This document shows positions 33,280 to 41,503 of a stretch of DNA of 46,864 bases, piece after piece (the first letter of the stretch is position 1; each line of letters starts with the position of its first letter). Origin of the DNA: Prolixibacteraceae bacterium (lineage in GTDB: Bacteria > Bacteroidota > Bacteroidia > Bacteroidales > Prolixibacteraceae); assembly GCA_003537645.1 (NCBI GenBank), contig DPRM01000147.1, positions 46,917 through 93,780 on the forward strand, given 5' to 3'. A program made the translations under genes and the position numbers. Under the pieces are notes generated by a model. That model ran no database searches, had not been told where the DNA came from, and was given only the letters and a program-made list of their open reading frames with translations.

Positions 33280-33594
33280 TTATTCCATATAAAATACTTC
33301 TTCCAACAGAATGGTAACCGGAGAATTATCCGGATTACATTTCATGATGCCGGACATAAAAGCCCACCATTTCTGAACGATTTCGGTTTGCCCCAGATCC
33401 TGCGAACCGCCTTCGCCGCTCACCTTCTGAAAGGCAAACAGCGTACTGGTTTCTTCGTCCAGAAAGATGGAGTATTCGCTCACTCCGGCATCCTTCAGAA
33501 GTTGGTGCAATTCGGGCCACAATTCGTCGTGGCGTTTTTTGTATTCTTCTTTTTGCCCTTCGTTGAGGTACATTTTAAAAGCGAGACGTTCCAT
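33280..33594 (-). CDS. rhaM: L-rhamnose mutarotase
   Basis: A 104-aa dimeric ferredoxin-fold enzyme that interconverts alpha and beta L-rhamnose. It matches the family over its whole length: RLAFKMYLNEGQKEEYKKRHDELWP in part (catalytic H22), SIFLDEETSTLFAF, and QKWWAFMSGIM. The start codon overlaps the rhaT stop by one base (TAATG), indicating coupled translation. An inverted-repeat element abuts the stop codon. Confidence 0.95.
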   Translation of the reverse strand: MERLAFKMYLNEGQKEEYKKRHDELWPELHQLLKDAGVSEYSIFLDEETSTLFAFQKVSGEGGSQDLGQTEIVQKWWAFMSGIMKCNPDNSPVTILLEEVFYME

Positions 33595-34721
33595 TATCCG
33601 AGCGCATTTAATTCAGGATATAACCATTTGGCGATTCCGATAATAATAACCGACAGAAGAATCGCACCGATCCCAATAAGAATCATGTTGTGGGTTTTCT
33701 TTGAAACGCCTTTCCATTCCTTGCGGTAGAAACCCCAAAGATTGGCGGTTAGAATGATGGTGGCCATGTGAAGTGTCCAGGAACTGGCGCCGTTGCCAAT
33801 TTTGGTTTCGCCCATACCGTAGAAAAAGAATTGCAGAAACCAGGTAGTCCCGGCCAGCGCACAGAAAAGGTAGTTGCGAAGCAGCGGTGTTTTTTTGTCA
33901 ACAAAGTCGCCGCCGGTTTTATTCTTGAAAATCAGGGCGGTGGTCCAGATCAGGTTGGTGGTTAGTCCACCCCAGAGAATTACAAAAAAGATAATGTTGT
34001 TTTCGAAGAGGTATTTGAACCCGCCTTCAGCCTCTGTTACAAAAGAATAGCCCTGTTCTACAGCCAACGATCTGGCAACAACAGCCATTTCTTTCCCTGC
34101 ATCGATCCCAAAACTGAAAAATGCGCTTAAAACACCCGAAACAACGGCAATCAGTAATCCTTTTGACAGCTTGAATTCGCTGTTAACTCCCTCTTTGTTT
34201 TTGCCCAGATCCTGATCTTTTCTGATTCCGGCGCGCCCGCTAAAGATGATTCCGACCAACAAAATTGCTATACCCAGTAAAACAATCTGTCCGCCTGTAC
34301 TGCTAAATAAATCGGTGAGCGATAGTCCTTTCGGGATTATTTCGGCAATGCCAGGGACATTTCGCAAAATAGGCAAGCCCAGCGAACCAACGACAGAGGT
34401 AATTCCTAACAATACCGAGTTTCCCAGCGACATCCCCAGATAGCGGATGGCCAGTCCGTAAGTCAAACCTCCAACACCCCATAGCAAACCCATAATATAG
34501 GTATTGAGGATAATACGTCCCTGAGTGGTTTGTAAAATCCCTTGCCAGTCGGGAATAGTCAACATTACAGCAAGCATGGGCATGATCAGCCACGAGAAAA
34601 TTCCACCGGAAATCCAATAAACTTCCCAGCGCCATTTCTTTACCCAGTTGTATGGCATGTACCAACTGCCTGAAGCGCCGCCGCCGATGGTATGAAAAAT
34701 AATCCCTAATAGTGCATTCAT
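33594..34721 (-). CDS. rhaT: L-rhamnose/proton symporter
   Basis: A 375-aa inner-membrane transporter with about ten hydrophobic segments, matching RhaT of the drug/metabolite transporter superfamily. Recognisable blocks are GGGASGSWYMPYNWVKKWRWE, in part, near the N-terminus, GLLWGVGGLTYGLAIRYLGMSLG, SKGLLIAVVSGVLSAFFSFG and FFFYGMGETKIGNGASSWTLHM. It is slightly longer than the E. coli protein (344 aa) because of cytoplasmic loops. First gene of rhaT-rhaM, with a well-formed promoter at 34778-34807 and an AraC-type operator just upstream. Confidence 0.95.
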   Translation of the reverse strand: MNALLGIIFHTIGGGASGSWYMPYNWVKKWRWEVYWISGGIFSWLIMPMLAVMLTIPDWQGILQTTQGRIILNTYIMGLLWGVGGLTYGLAIRYLGMSLGNSVLLGITSVVGSLGLPILRNVPGIAEIIPKGLSLTDLFSSTGGQIVLLGIAILLVGIIFSGRAGIRKDQDLGKNKEGVNSEFKLSKGLLIAVVSGVLSAFFSFGIDAGKEMAVVARSLAVEQGYSFVTEAEGGFKYLFENNIIFFVILWGGLTTNLIWTTALIFKNKTGGDFVDKKTPLLRNYLFCALAGTTWFLQFFFYGMGETKIGNGASSWTLHMATIILTANLWGFYRKEWKGVSKKTHNMILIGIGAILLSVIIIGIAKWLYPELNALG

Positions 34722-34777
34722 AGTTTTGTTTAGTTAATTTTTATCTTTTATGACTTTAATAGTTAGCTTTGTAAATG

Positions 34778-34840
34778 TAAAGATACTTTGTAATTATAGC
34801 TAATCAATGTGTAAAATGATTCTTGATTTGTACAAAATGA
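34778..34840 (-). promoter_or_regulatory. rhaT-rhaM promoter and AraC-type operator (21-bp direct repeat)
   Basis: On the minus strand, TTG (34807-34805) is followed after 19 nt by TATCTTTA (34785-34778). Just upstream, AAAATGA occurs at 34813-34819 and again at 34834-34840 on the plus strand, exactly 21 bp apart and abutting the -33 box. The geometry equals that of the operator at 10376-10407 and suits binding by the AraC protein encoded at 34999. Confidence 0.7.
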
Positions 34841-34845
34841 CACAA

Positions 34846-34880
34846 AGGCCCCTTCCCTAAAATTGGGAAGGGTGCAGGGT
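34846..34880. repeat. REP-like palindrome R5
   Basis: CCCTTCCC (34850-34857) pairs with GGGAAGGG (34865-34872) around a 7-nt loop, followed by TGCAGGGTAATGC. Same 8-bp arms as R4 near 30288. It lies in the divergent rhaT/AraC gap. Confidence 0.65.
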
Positions 34881-34960
34881 AATGCAGTTTTAAAGGTTTA
34901 TGCCTTATAATAGGTGACTTTATTTTAGATAAAAGCGAAATTTAACGAATATCGATTTTT

Positions 34961-34995
34961 AAGCCTCCTCTTTCGGAGGAGGTTTGGGGAAGGCT
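34961..34995. repeat. REP-like palindrome R6 next to the AraC start
   Basis: AAG then CCTCCTC (34964-34970) pairs with GAGGAGG (34976-34982), followed by TTTGGGGAAGGCT. It ends four bases before the ATG at 34999, so the GGAGGAGG arm could act as, or hide, the ribosome binding site. Confidence 0.65.
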
Positions 34996-34998
34996 AAT

Positions 34999-35880
34999 AT
35001 GAACGAATCGTTTGTAAAATACATTAATTCAGGGCCTTTGGATAAGGAATGGGGCTTGTGTCTGACGGTGGCAGGCTATGCACAAATACCGCCTTCGCTG
35101 GTTTATCCGCCACGAATGCACCCGAGCGGCTATTTCTTTACATGGGAGAAAGGACGCGTTCTTCAGGAATACCAAATCAATTATATTACAGAAGGTTCAG
35201 GAATTTTTGAAACTGCAACCGAACAGTTTCATGTGGTTCCGGGCTCGATGCTCATTCTTCGTCCGGGAATGTGGCATCGCTATAAACCCGATCAGAATAC
35301 CGGATGGACCGAACATTACATCGGGTTCAACGGTGAATTTTGTTCGAACCTGTTTCATGATGGGTTTTTTCAGGCTGGAAAACCTGTTTTGTATGTTGGC
35401 TTTCAGGAAAGTTTGCTGAAGCTGTTTTTTGAAATCATTCAGTTGGTGAAAGACGAAAAAACCGGACATCAGCAGGTGGCAGCTTCAACTACAATTCTGA
35501 TGCTGAGTAAAATATTGTCGGTTGTCAGGAATCAGGAGTTTGCCGGAAAAACGATCGAACGTACCATCCGGAAAGCCTGCCTGTACTTCAGGGAAAATCT
35601 GCACGCCAATGTAAATATTGAGACGCTGGCCGGAGAGCTTCATGTGGGCTATTCATATTTCAGGCAAATGTTCAGGAAATATACGGGCATTTCACCCACA
35701 CAATATCACCTTTCGCTGCGGATTCAAAAGGCAAAGGACTTGCTGGTGTCAACCGATAAAAGTTTTAAGGAGATTGCCATTGATCTTGGATTTGAATCGT
35801 ATTTCTACTTTTCGCGCATATTCAAGGATAAAACGGGCAAAAGTCCGATGGAATTCAGGAAAGAACACGAAACGAAGTGA
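34999..35880 (+). CDS. AraC-family regulator of the L-rhamnose locus
   Basis: A 293-aa regulator. The N-terminal AraC_binding cupin (about 30-120) has YQINYITEGSGIFET and VVPGSMLILRPGMWHRYKP. The C-terminal double HTH (about 190-290) has VNIETLAGELHVGYSYFRQMF and FKEIAIDLGFESYFYFSRIF. A TTG-initiated extension from 34984 runs through a palindrome and is rejected. Divergent from rhaT-rhaM, it most likely activates them with L-rhamnose or a product as inducer. RhaR-type AraC activators play this role in Bacteroides. Its stop codon is directly followed by the stop of the convergent OmpA-family gene, with no spacer. Confidence 0.9.
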   Translation: MNESFVKYINSGPLDKEWGLCLTVAGYAQIPPSLVYPPRMHPSGYFFTWEKGRVLQEYQINYITEGSGIFETATEQFHVVPGSMLILRPGMWHRYKPDQNTGWTEHYIGFNGEFCSNLFHDGFFQAGKPVLYVGFQESLLKLFFEIIQLVKDEKTGHQQVAASTTILMLSKILSVVRNQEFAGKTIERTIRKACLYFRENLHANVNIETLAGELHVGYSYFRQMFRKYTGISPTQYHLSLRIQKAKDLLVSTDKSFKEIAIDLGFESYFYFSRIFKDKTGKSPMEFRKEHETK

Positions 35881-37890
35881 TTAGAAATAGAAGATATTTT
35901 TCTGACCTCGTTTTTCCTGATAGGTTCCTTTGCGTACCACTTTTACAATCGAGCGGCGGTTTACTTCGTGTTGCTCTTCCGAACACTGAACGCCGTTTCC
36001 GCAATTATTGAGCAGTTTGGTTTCGCCATATCCCTGATAAAGCATCCGGTTCGGATCGATTCCTTTGCTGATGGCATAATCGAATGCCGCCTTGGCGCGC
36101 TTTTTCGATAATAGTAAATTGTATTCGTCGCTTCCACGGGCATCGGTGTGCGATTCAATTCTTATTTCGAGATCAGGAAATTCTTTCAGGAGTGCAATTA
36201 ATTTGTCGAGTGACGCAGCCGCGCCTCCGGTAATGTCCGATTTGTCGAGGTCGTAGTTAATGTATTCTATTTCAATTACCTGCAATGCTTGTCCATCTTC
36301 TTCTTCCATGTTTATCGGGGCAGGCGAATTATCGAGTTCTTCAATTTTCTGCTCCAGAAATATTTCTGAAAATACTTCATCATTAGGGCGAAGTGTCGTG
36401 GTTGCAAAGTCTTTTTCGCTCTCGATATAGAATTCTTTCACCACATTTACGATGTAATGCTGTCCTTTATTTACTTCGAATTCGAACTGCCCATCGGTTC
36501 GGGTGGTGCTGGTTAAAATGGTTTTACCGTTTTCATCAATCACCGTAACAGTTGCGTCAGGAAGTACATCTTTGGTGTCGCGGTCTTTTACCACTCCGCG
36601 AATAATTACCGGAACGCGTAATATTTTAAGAAAATACAAGTCGTCGTTGCCCTTTCCTCCCAGTCGGTTCGACGAAAGATAACCCTTCATTCCGGTTGAG
36701 TCGAGTGTCATCCCAAAATCGTCTTTCGATGAATTGACCGGATATCCCATGTTTTCGATGCTGTTGAAAATTCCTTGTTCAGGAACCGAAAAGTAAATGT
36801 CGAGTCCGCCCAGTCCACCATGTCCGTTGCTTGAAAAATAGAGAACCCCATCATTGCTGATAAACGGGAAAAACTCGTTTCCTTCGGTATTTACTTTTGG
36901 CCCAAGATTGAAAGGTTTGCTCCACTGTCCATTCGAAAGTACGCTGAAATAAATATCAGAATTGCCGTAACCTCCCGGCATATCGGATGCGAAATACAGC
37001 ACGGTTCCGTTTTTATCAACTGAAGGATGCCCAACAGAATATTCGTTGCTGTTGTACCTGAAACTGCCAGTTAGTTTCCAATCGTCGTCTTCAAGTTTTC
37101 CAAGGAAAATTTTGAGATTTACAATTCCCTCGCTGCTTTTCGAAGTTTTACCCTTTACAAAACTGTTCCGGGTAAAATATATGAGCTCGTTTTTTTGATC
37201 AAACGAAACGGGCCCATCGTGATAGGTCGTTTTTAATTTTGGGGCAAATGGCTGTGGTCCTGATATATCTCCGTTGGCAGCGTTTATTTTTGCTGAATAC
37301 AAATTGAGATAGGGGAGTTCGTTCCATTTATAAGTAGCTCCTGATTTGGTGCCTATGGAAGTGGATGAAAAAATGAACTGATCTTTGTAAAAAGCCGGTC
37401 CCATTTCGGAGCCGGGAGTATTTACCGATACGTTTCGGATTTCGTAACTGGTTGAGTCGCGCATCAGAAACTGAATATATTCGAGCAACGAAACCTGAAT
37501 ATTTACACGGCCATCTTCGGGGCGCAGGTCTGAATATTCTTTCAGCCATTGTTCTGCAATCAGGTATTTTCCGTTGCTTTTAAGAGCCTGCGAGTAGTTG
37601 AAAAGATCTTCGGGTTGCTCGGCGTGGCGGTCGATCAGTTTTTTGAGCCAGCGCTCAACTTCTTCGGTATTACCAACATTCCGGTTCGATTCGGCCAGTT
37701 GCTTTATGACATAGTTATCTGTTGTGTCCCGGCTGTAAGCATATTCGTACAATTCTATCGCATCAATATATGCAAATTCAGCAAAACTTTTATCAGCCAG
37801 TTTTGTGGTAAGTTTCTGACTGAATGCATGATCCGGAATCATACAAATAGCAATCAGCAATAACAGATATATATTCCAGTTTTTTGCCAT
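35881..37890 (-). CDS. OmpA-family protein with PD40 repeats and a carboxypeptidase-regulatory-like domain
   Basis: A 669-aa outer-membrane-associated protein. A signal peptide ends near AFSQ (residue 25). TPR-like helices fill about 30-135. WD40-like PD40 beta-propeller repeats lie at about 165-425 (GTVLYFASDMPGGYGNSDIYF, in part; GVLYFSSNGHGGLGGLDIYF). A CarboxypepD_reg-like domain covers about 428-505. The C-terminal OmpA peptidoglycan-binding domain (545-655) has the key D583 in SHTDARG and R598 in SKKRAK. The architecture matches the PorE/gliding-associated OmpA proteins found beside PorP/SprF genes. It is 18 nt downstream of porP/sprF and probably anchors that complex to peptidoglycan. 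Confidence 0.9.
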   Translation of the reverse strand: MAKNWNIYLLLLIAICMIPDHAFSQKLTTKLADKSFAEFAYIDAIELYEYAYSRDTTDNYVIKQLAESNRNVGNTEEVERWLKKLIDRHAEQPEDLFNYSQALKSNGKYLIAEQWLKEYSDLRPEDGRVNIQVSLLEYIQFLMRDSTSYEIRNVSVNTPGSEMGPAFYKDQFIFSSTSIGTKSGATYKWNELPYLNLYSAKINAANGDISGPQPFAPKLKTTYHDGPVSFDQKNELIYFTRNSFVKGKTSKSSEGIVNLKIFLGKLEDDDWKLTGSFRYNSNEYSVGHPSVDKNGTVLYFASDMPGGYGNSDIYFSVLSNGQWSKPFNLGPKVNTEGNEFFPFISNDGVLYFSSNGHGGLGGLDIYFSVPEQGIFNSIENMGYPVNSSKDDFGMTLDSTGMKGYLSSNRLGGKGNDDLYFLKILRVPVIIRGVVKDRDTKDVLPDATVTVIDENGKTILTSTTRTDGQFEFEVNKGQHYIVNVVKEFYIESEKDFATTTLRPNDEVFSEIFLEQKIEELDNSPAPINMEEEDGQALQVIEIEYINYDLDKSDITGGAAASLDKLIALLKEFPDLEIRIESHTDARGSDEYNLLLSKKRAKAAFDYAISKGIDPNRMLYQGYGETKLLNNCGNGVQCSEEQHEVNRRSIVKVVRKGTYQEKRGQKNIFYF

Positions 37891-37908
37891 TGGCGTCCGA
37901 CCGTTTTA

Positions 37909-38895
37909 CTAAAAATACCTTGGTGACCTAACTCTGCCTCGATTGAAATTAAAATCAAAACTAAGCATTATTTCGTGAGTCCCTTTGTTGTAGGCTCCCA
38001 GCTTCGAAATCGGAAGATCGTAAGAATACCCGATTTTCAGCTGGTTGGTCGCCTGGATCTGAAACAAAGCTCCAAACGACTCTCCTAATCTGTACATTGC
38101 TCCTAACCAAAGCCGGTCGTAAAACATGAATGTGCCGTTCAGGTCGAATGATAAAGGGGCATTGCTCACATACCTGTAAAGAAAGGACGGCTTAAATTTA
38201 ACAATTCTATTTACATCGAGTACATACCCGCCCATTAAAAAGAGGTGAATTTCCTCCTTGTTTACATGGTCAACCGCAAATCCATTTTTATTGATCGTGT
38301 TTTTTATGAGTTTTGGAATAGATAAACCAAGATAATAGCGATTGGTATAATAGAAAGCGCCAACTCCAAAATTGGGTAAGAAGTTGCGGTTGATGTCGCT
38401 GGCAAAAACCGGGTCATCAGGATCATTGGTCAGTAAATCGTTCAGGCTGGCATCGTAAAAGTTTACACCTGCTTTAAGTCCAAGTCCGAGATTGTGCTGG
38501 TTATTGAAGCGTAACGTATATGAATAGTCGAAATATACCCCGGTTTGCTTTACCGGACCTATTTTGTCGTGCAGTAATGATAAGCCAAGCCCCATGTTTG
38601 TATTATTGACCGGGGAATGCATTGCAATTGATCTTGTCACCGGAGCATCGGCCATTGTAACCCACTGATCGCGCGACACAACCATCAGGCTAAGCAAATC
38701 TTTTGATCCGACATAAGCAGGATTGATGGTCATCAGGTTTTCCATGTACTGTGTGTACATCGGATCCTGTTGCGCAATAACTTTCCCTGAAAAAAACAGG
38801 GGGGCGGTTACCAGAAAAATCCCGGTAATAATTCGATTTAAATGTTTTATGTAATTCGAGTTTCTCAATCTATTGCTTCTATAAATATTCTGCAC
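37909..38895 (-). CDS. PorP/SprF family type IX secretion system membrane protein
   Basis: A 328-aa outer-membrane beta-barrel-like protein. The N-terminal signal region (about 1-41) ends at VIAQ and is followed by the family hallmark QDPMYTQYMENLMTINPAYVG. Other blocks are VVSRDQWVTMADAPVTRSIAMHSP, GLGLSLLHDKIGPV, NLGLGLKAGVNFYDASL and KIGYSYDLPISKLG. SprF-type proteins help secrete and attach a cognate type B sorting-domain protein (SprF with SprB in Flavobacterium johnsoniae). Here the cognate partner is probably the 472-aa type B protein encoded just upstream. It is followed by the OmpA/PD40 gene, the usual order. Confidence 0.93.
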   Translation of the reverse strand: MQNIYRSNRLRNSNYIKHLNRIITGIFLVTAPLFFSGKVIAQQDPMYTQYMENLMTINPAYVGSKDLLSLMVVSRDQWVTMADAPVTRSIAMHSPVNNTNMGLGLSLLHDKIGPVKQTGVYFDYSYTLRFNNQHNLGLGLKAGVNFYDASLNDLLTNDPDDPVFASDINRNFLPNFGVGAFYYTNRYYLGLSIPKLIKNTINKNGFAVDHVNKEEIHLFLMGGYVLDVNRIVKFKPSFLYRYVSNAPLSFDLNGTFMFYDRLWLGAMYRLGESFGALFQIQATNQLKIGYSYDLPISKLGAYNKGTHEIMLSFDFNFNRGRVRSPRYF

Positions 38896-38929
38896 TTAAA
38901 GGTGCCTTTTATCATTTTCAAATTTTCAA

Positions 38930-39037
38930 ATCTCCTCATTTCCATTTCAATCACGGGATTGCTTTGTCCTTCTTCGTCGGTCTCGCAACGATGCTCTACG
39001 CATCGCCGCTCGCCCTTTCGCCTGGTCTCCTTTCACT
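38930..39037. repeat. Dispersed intergenic repeat fragment between porP/sprF and the type B protein gene
   Basis: The sequence TCACGGGATTGCTTTGTCC followed by TTCGTCGGTCTCGCAACGATG resembles the widespread 'GGGATTGCTTCGTTCCTCGCAATGA' type intergenic repeat of Bacteroidota. It continues with CGCATCGCCGCTCGCCCTTTCGCC up to the stop of the next gene. The 142-nt gap holds nothing else that I recognise. Confidence 0.45.
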
Positions 39038-40456
39038 CTATCTATCCAAATAAATCGACCGGCTTATTTTTTCGTTTCCATTCAGGGTTAAAATAAAATA
39101 ATACGTTCCGCTTGCTACCGGTCCTGAACCAATGCGCACTCCGTTTTTAGCTGTTCCGTCCCAGAATCCTTCTTTTCCGGGGCCGTTGCCATAGTTTTTC
39201 GATTGGAAAACAATGTTTCCCCACCGGTTGAAAATTTCCATTTCAACGGTTTGGTATTTAGCCAGCCCTTTTATTTCGAACTGGTCGTTAATGCCGTCAC
39301 CATTGGGCGAAAATGCTTCAGGAATAAAGAAAGGCAGGTCGTTAATTAACACAAGCACTTTGGCCTGATCGCAATTCTCGAAATAATCGCAAACCTGATA
39401 CACAAAATCATCCTGACCGGTGTAGTACTGGTCGGGCGTATAAGTAATTACCGAATCGGCTGATACTGATGCGTTTCCATGCAAAGGCAATGTCACAATC
39501 GAAATGCTCGACAGGTTGATCGAATTTCGGGGTTTGTCGTTTCGCAGCACATTGATGGCCACTTTTTCGTTGATCCGTGTGCTAATTGTATCATCTCCCG
39601 CCTGAATATACAATCCGACGTTTACCGAATCGCGGCTTATACAGCCAAACTGATCGGTGATGTTTAGATAGTAAGTTCCGAGTCCGCTAACCAAAGCGGT
39701 TGGTTTGGTTTCGCCGTCAACAATAATTCCTTCGTTCGATAACCACAGATAAGTTAATCCAGTGCCGGTACTTTTTGCACCATTCAGCAAAATAGTTTCG
39801 TTGGGCGAATTAACAAATACATTTTTGTCGGTAACAGCCAGCGGAGCATCGGCAATTGATACGAGTACCGAAGTGGTATCTTTCTGGCCTTCGATATCGG
39901 TAACTGTCAAGAGATAACGGGTCGATTTTCCGGGAAGGAACTTTGGTTTGGAACTTGAGGCATCGTCGAGATAAACAGATGGCGACCAGTTGTAAATAAG
40001 TTGATTACCGCTTGATGTACTTGCATCAAGAGTAATTTCTGATGTGTTGCAATTTCCGATAGTGATAACTGGTGCGCCCAGAATTTTTGCAATGGGCGGT
40101 TCGCTGGTCGGATCGACAATGAATGGCCATGCCATTCGGTTAGAGCAACCGTTGTCGCCGGTTACCGAAACCAACAGGTAATAGCTGCCTATTGTTTTCC
40201 AGTTTACACGAACTTCATTTTCGCGGCCGGGTCCCGGCAGGTTTAATTCAACCCTGTCTGAAGTTGCAGGTGTAGTGAGACTTACATCGGTAAATATTTG
40301 CCATAAATAGCTAGACTCGCCCGCAGGTTTGTCAACTTTGTATTCTTTTACAGAACCACGAAGTACCCTGTAGGCTTGCTGCGCGGCTACAAACGTAACC
40401 GACAACGACCAAACAAGGATCATCATTAAAATTCTATGTAGAATACCCTTTTTCAA
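39038..40456 (-). CDS. Secreted protein with T9SS type B sorting domain (gliding motility-associated C-terminal domain)
   Basis: A 472-aa protein with a signal peptide (ILMMILVWSLSVTFVAAQ). An N-terminal beta module ends at VTGDNGCSN (C104). Ig/PKD-like domains lie at about 120-280 (CNTSEITLDAST; YLLTVTDIEG; GTYYLNITDQFGC). A cadherin-like/Big domain follows at about 285-372 (INVLRNDKP; DSVITYTPDQYYTGQDDFVYQV). The type B sorting domain (about 377-472) begins FIPEAFSPNGDGINDQFEI and has the EIFNRWGNIVFQS and GTYYFILTLNG blocks. It should cross the outer membrane by T9SS and stay on the cell surface through PorP/SprF, encoded next. Its N-terminal module resembles those of the two genes upstream. 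Confidence 0.92.
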   Translation of the reverse strand: MKKGILHRILMMILVWSLSVTFVAAQQAYRVLRGSVKEYKVDKPAGESSYLWQIFTDVSLTTPATSDRVELNLPGPGRENEVRVNWKTIGSYYLLVSVTGDNGCSNRMAWPFIVDPTSEPPIAKILGAPVITIGNCNTSEITLDASTSSGNQLIYNWSPSVYLDDASSSKPKFLPGKSTRYLLTVTDIEGQKDTTSVLVSIADAPLAVTDKNVFVNSPNETILLNGAKSTGTGLTYLWLSNEGIIVDGETKPTALVSGLGTYYLNITDQFGCISRDSVNVGLYIQAGDDTISTRINEKVAINVLRNDKPRNSINLSSISIVTLPLHGNASVSADSVITYTPDQYYTGQDDFVYQVCDYFENCDQAKVLVLINDLPFFIPEAFSPNGDGINDQFEIKGLAKYQTVEMEIFNRWGNIVFQSKNYGNGPGKEGFWDGTAKNGVRIGSGPVASGTYYFILTLNGNEKISRSIYLDR

Positions 40457-40519
40457 TTATCCTGATATTTCGTTCTATAAATATTGTGCGCCTGGAGGCG
40501 CTGAAACAATTGCGAATCT

Positions 40520-40641
40520 GTTGTCCAAAGCTTTCCTCCTTAGAGGAAATCCGCCAAAATGCGGACAGGCAGGGAAGGGCGCTTTCCCATTAACCACAGC
40601 CCTTGCCCCTCTCCATCGTGGAGAGAGGGCCGGGTTGGGTT
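40520..40641. repeat. Long REP-like palindrome array R7
   Basis: Three small hairpins sit in a row: TTTCCTC/GAGGAAA (about 40532-40549), TCCGC/GCGGA (about 40550-40564) and CTCTCC/GGAGAG (40609-40625), ending CCGGGTTGGGTTTTTC. It occupies most of the 190-nt gap between the type B protein gene and the 282-aa protein gene, within an apparent operon. It could hold back exonucleases or uncouple expression of the genes on either side. Confidence 0.65.
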
Positions 40642-40646
40642 TTTCT

Positions 40647-41495
40647 TTATACTCCTTGCAAGCCATTGATAACCGGCATGATTTCGATCCGGTGTCTGAC
40701 AGTGTCATTGGCAGGATTACTATCCTGTAAGTTGGTGTTGTTTTCGCCCTGATTTTTAATCATCAGGCTTACTTCTTGTATGGTTCCCGGAAGATTCTTA
40801 ACCGCCACAGTCACAATAACTTCACTGTCGGTGCCATTCACCGTGTAAAGTTTATTCGTGTCGGCTGTCAGATTTCCTGAATTTACCCCAACGATTGAAA
40901 CGATCGAAATGCCCAGATTATAGGCCGGATCGACAGTTAGTACGGGTTCAAACGACCAGTTATTGGTAGTGCCGTTTTCTCTCCTGATTTTGAAATTCAG
41001 GGTAGTCGAACCCGCATCGTAGGTCGAGGCAATGGCGTTAAAGCCATCTGTTGAGGCAATTGCCGGGCAGCTCACCGTATTGTCAACCGGAATGTTCTCC
41101 GACAGAATATCGAAGACATTGAGCTGTGGTGCGATTTGCATGCTGATGTAATTCGAACATCCTCCCGGAGCGGTGGCTTCCAACCATAAATAGTAAATGC
41201 GCATAGAAGCACCCATGTTCCATTGAATGGGACTTGATGCTAAACCATCTTCACCAACTTTTCCTTTTTCATTAATAATATCAAATTCACCTGTCAACCC
41301 ATCATCAAAACGTCCGGAACCATCGGCGTTGGCCGTGATGTAGAAATTGTAGTCGGCACCAGCACTTATACCATTGCAGGTATAAACGTGCATCGCCCCT
41401 TCGTAAGGGCGAACCGCCGTACTCTGCGATTCAGCTGCCTGCCCGAAGGCAAACAGCGTAATCACAAGTATGATGATATGTTTTAATTGGGACAT
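40647..41495 (-). CDS. Exported beta-rich protein of unknown function, member of a three-gene family in this locus
   Basis: A 282-aa protein with a signal peptide ending near AAESQS. The mature N-terminus TAVRPYEGAMHVYTCNGI and the module end GGCSNYISMQI (C113) align with those of the next gene upstream (VTPYPGGTYSYTLSGI; GSCSNFIELEV, C115) and more loosely with the type B protein. The second half is beta-rich (LNFKIRRENGTTNNWSFEPV; NKLYTVNGTDSEVIVTVAVK), Ig-like in look. No T9SS sorting domain is present; the protein ends EIMPVINGLQGV. It starts 8 nt after the stop of the 283-aa gene, so the pair is cotranscribed. Function unknown; a surface-structure subunit is my guess. Confidence 0.75.
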   Translation of the reverse strand: MSQLKHIIILVITLFAFGQAAESQSTAVRPYEGAMHVYTCNGISAGADYNFYITANADGSGRFDDGLTGEFDIINEKGKVGEDGLASSPIQWNMGASMRIYYLWLEATAPGGCSNYISMQIAPQLNVFDILSENIPVDNTVSCPAIASTDGFNAIASTYDAGSTTLNFKIRRENGTTNNWSFEPVLTVDPAYNLGISIVSIVGVNSGNLTADTNKLYTVNGTDSEVIVTVAVKNLPGTIQEVSLMIKNQGENNTNLQDSNPANDTVRHRIEIMPVINGLQGV

Positions 41496-41503
41496 TTTTT
41501 AGA

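Noticed and set aside
30163..34995. Repeated palindromes as a CRISPR array
   Set aside because: Copies are dispersed, variable, in both orientations, and lack regular spacers or cas genes.
34984..34998. TTG start for the rhamnose AraC regulator
   Set aside because: The extra five codons lie in palindrome R6; the ATG at 34999 gives the normal family N-terminus.
40475..40708. Minus-strand open frame of 77 codons in the gap between exported protein genes
   Set aside because: It is a translation of the REP-like palindrome array R7 and overlaps the end of the 282-aa gene in another frame.
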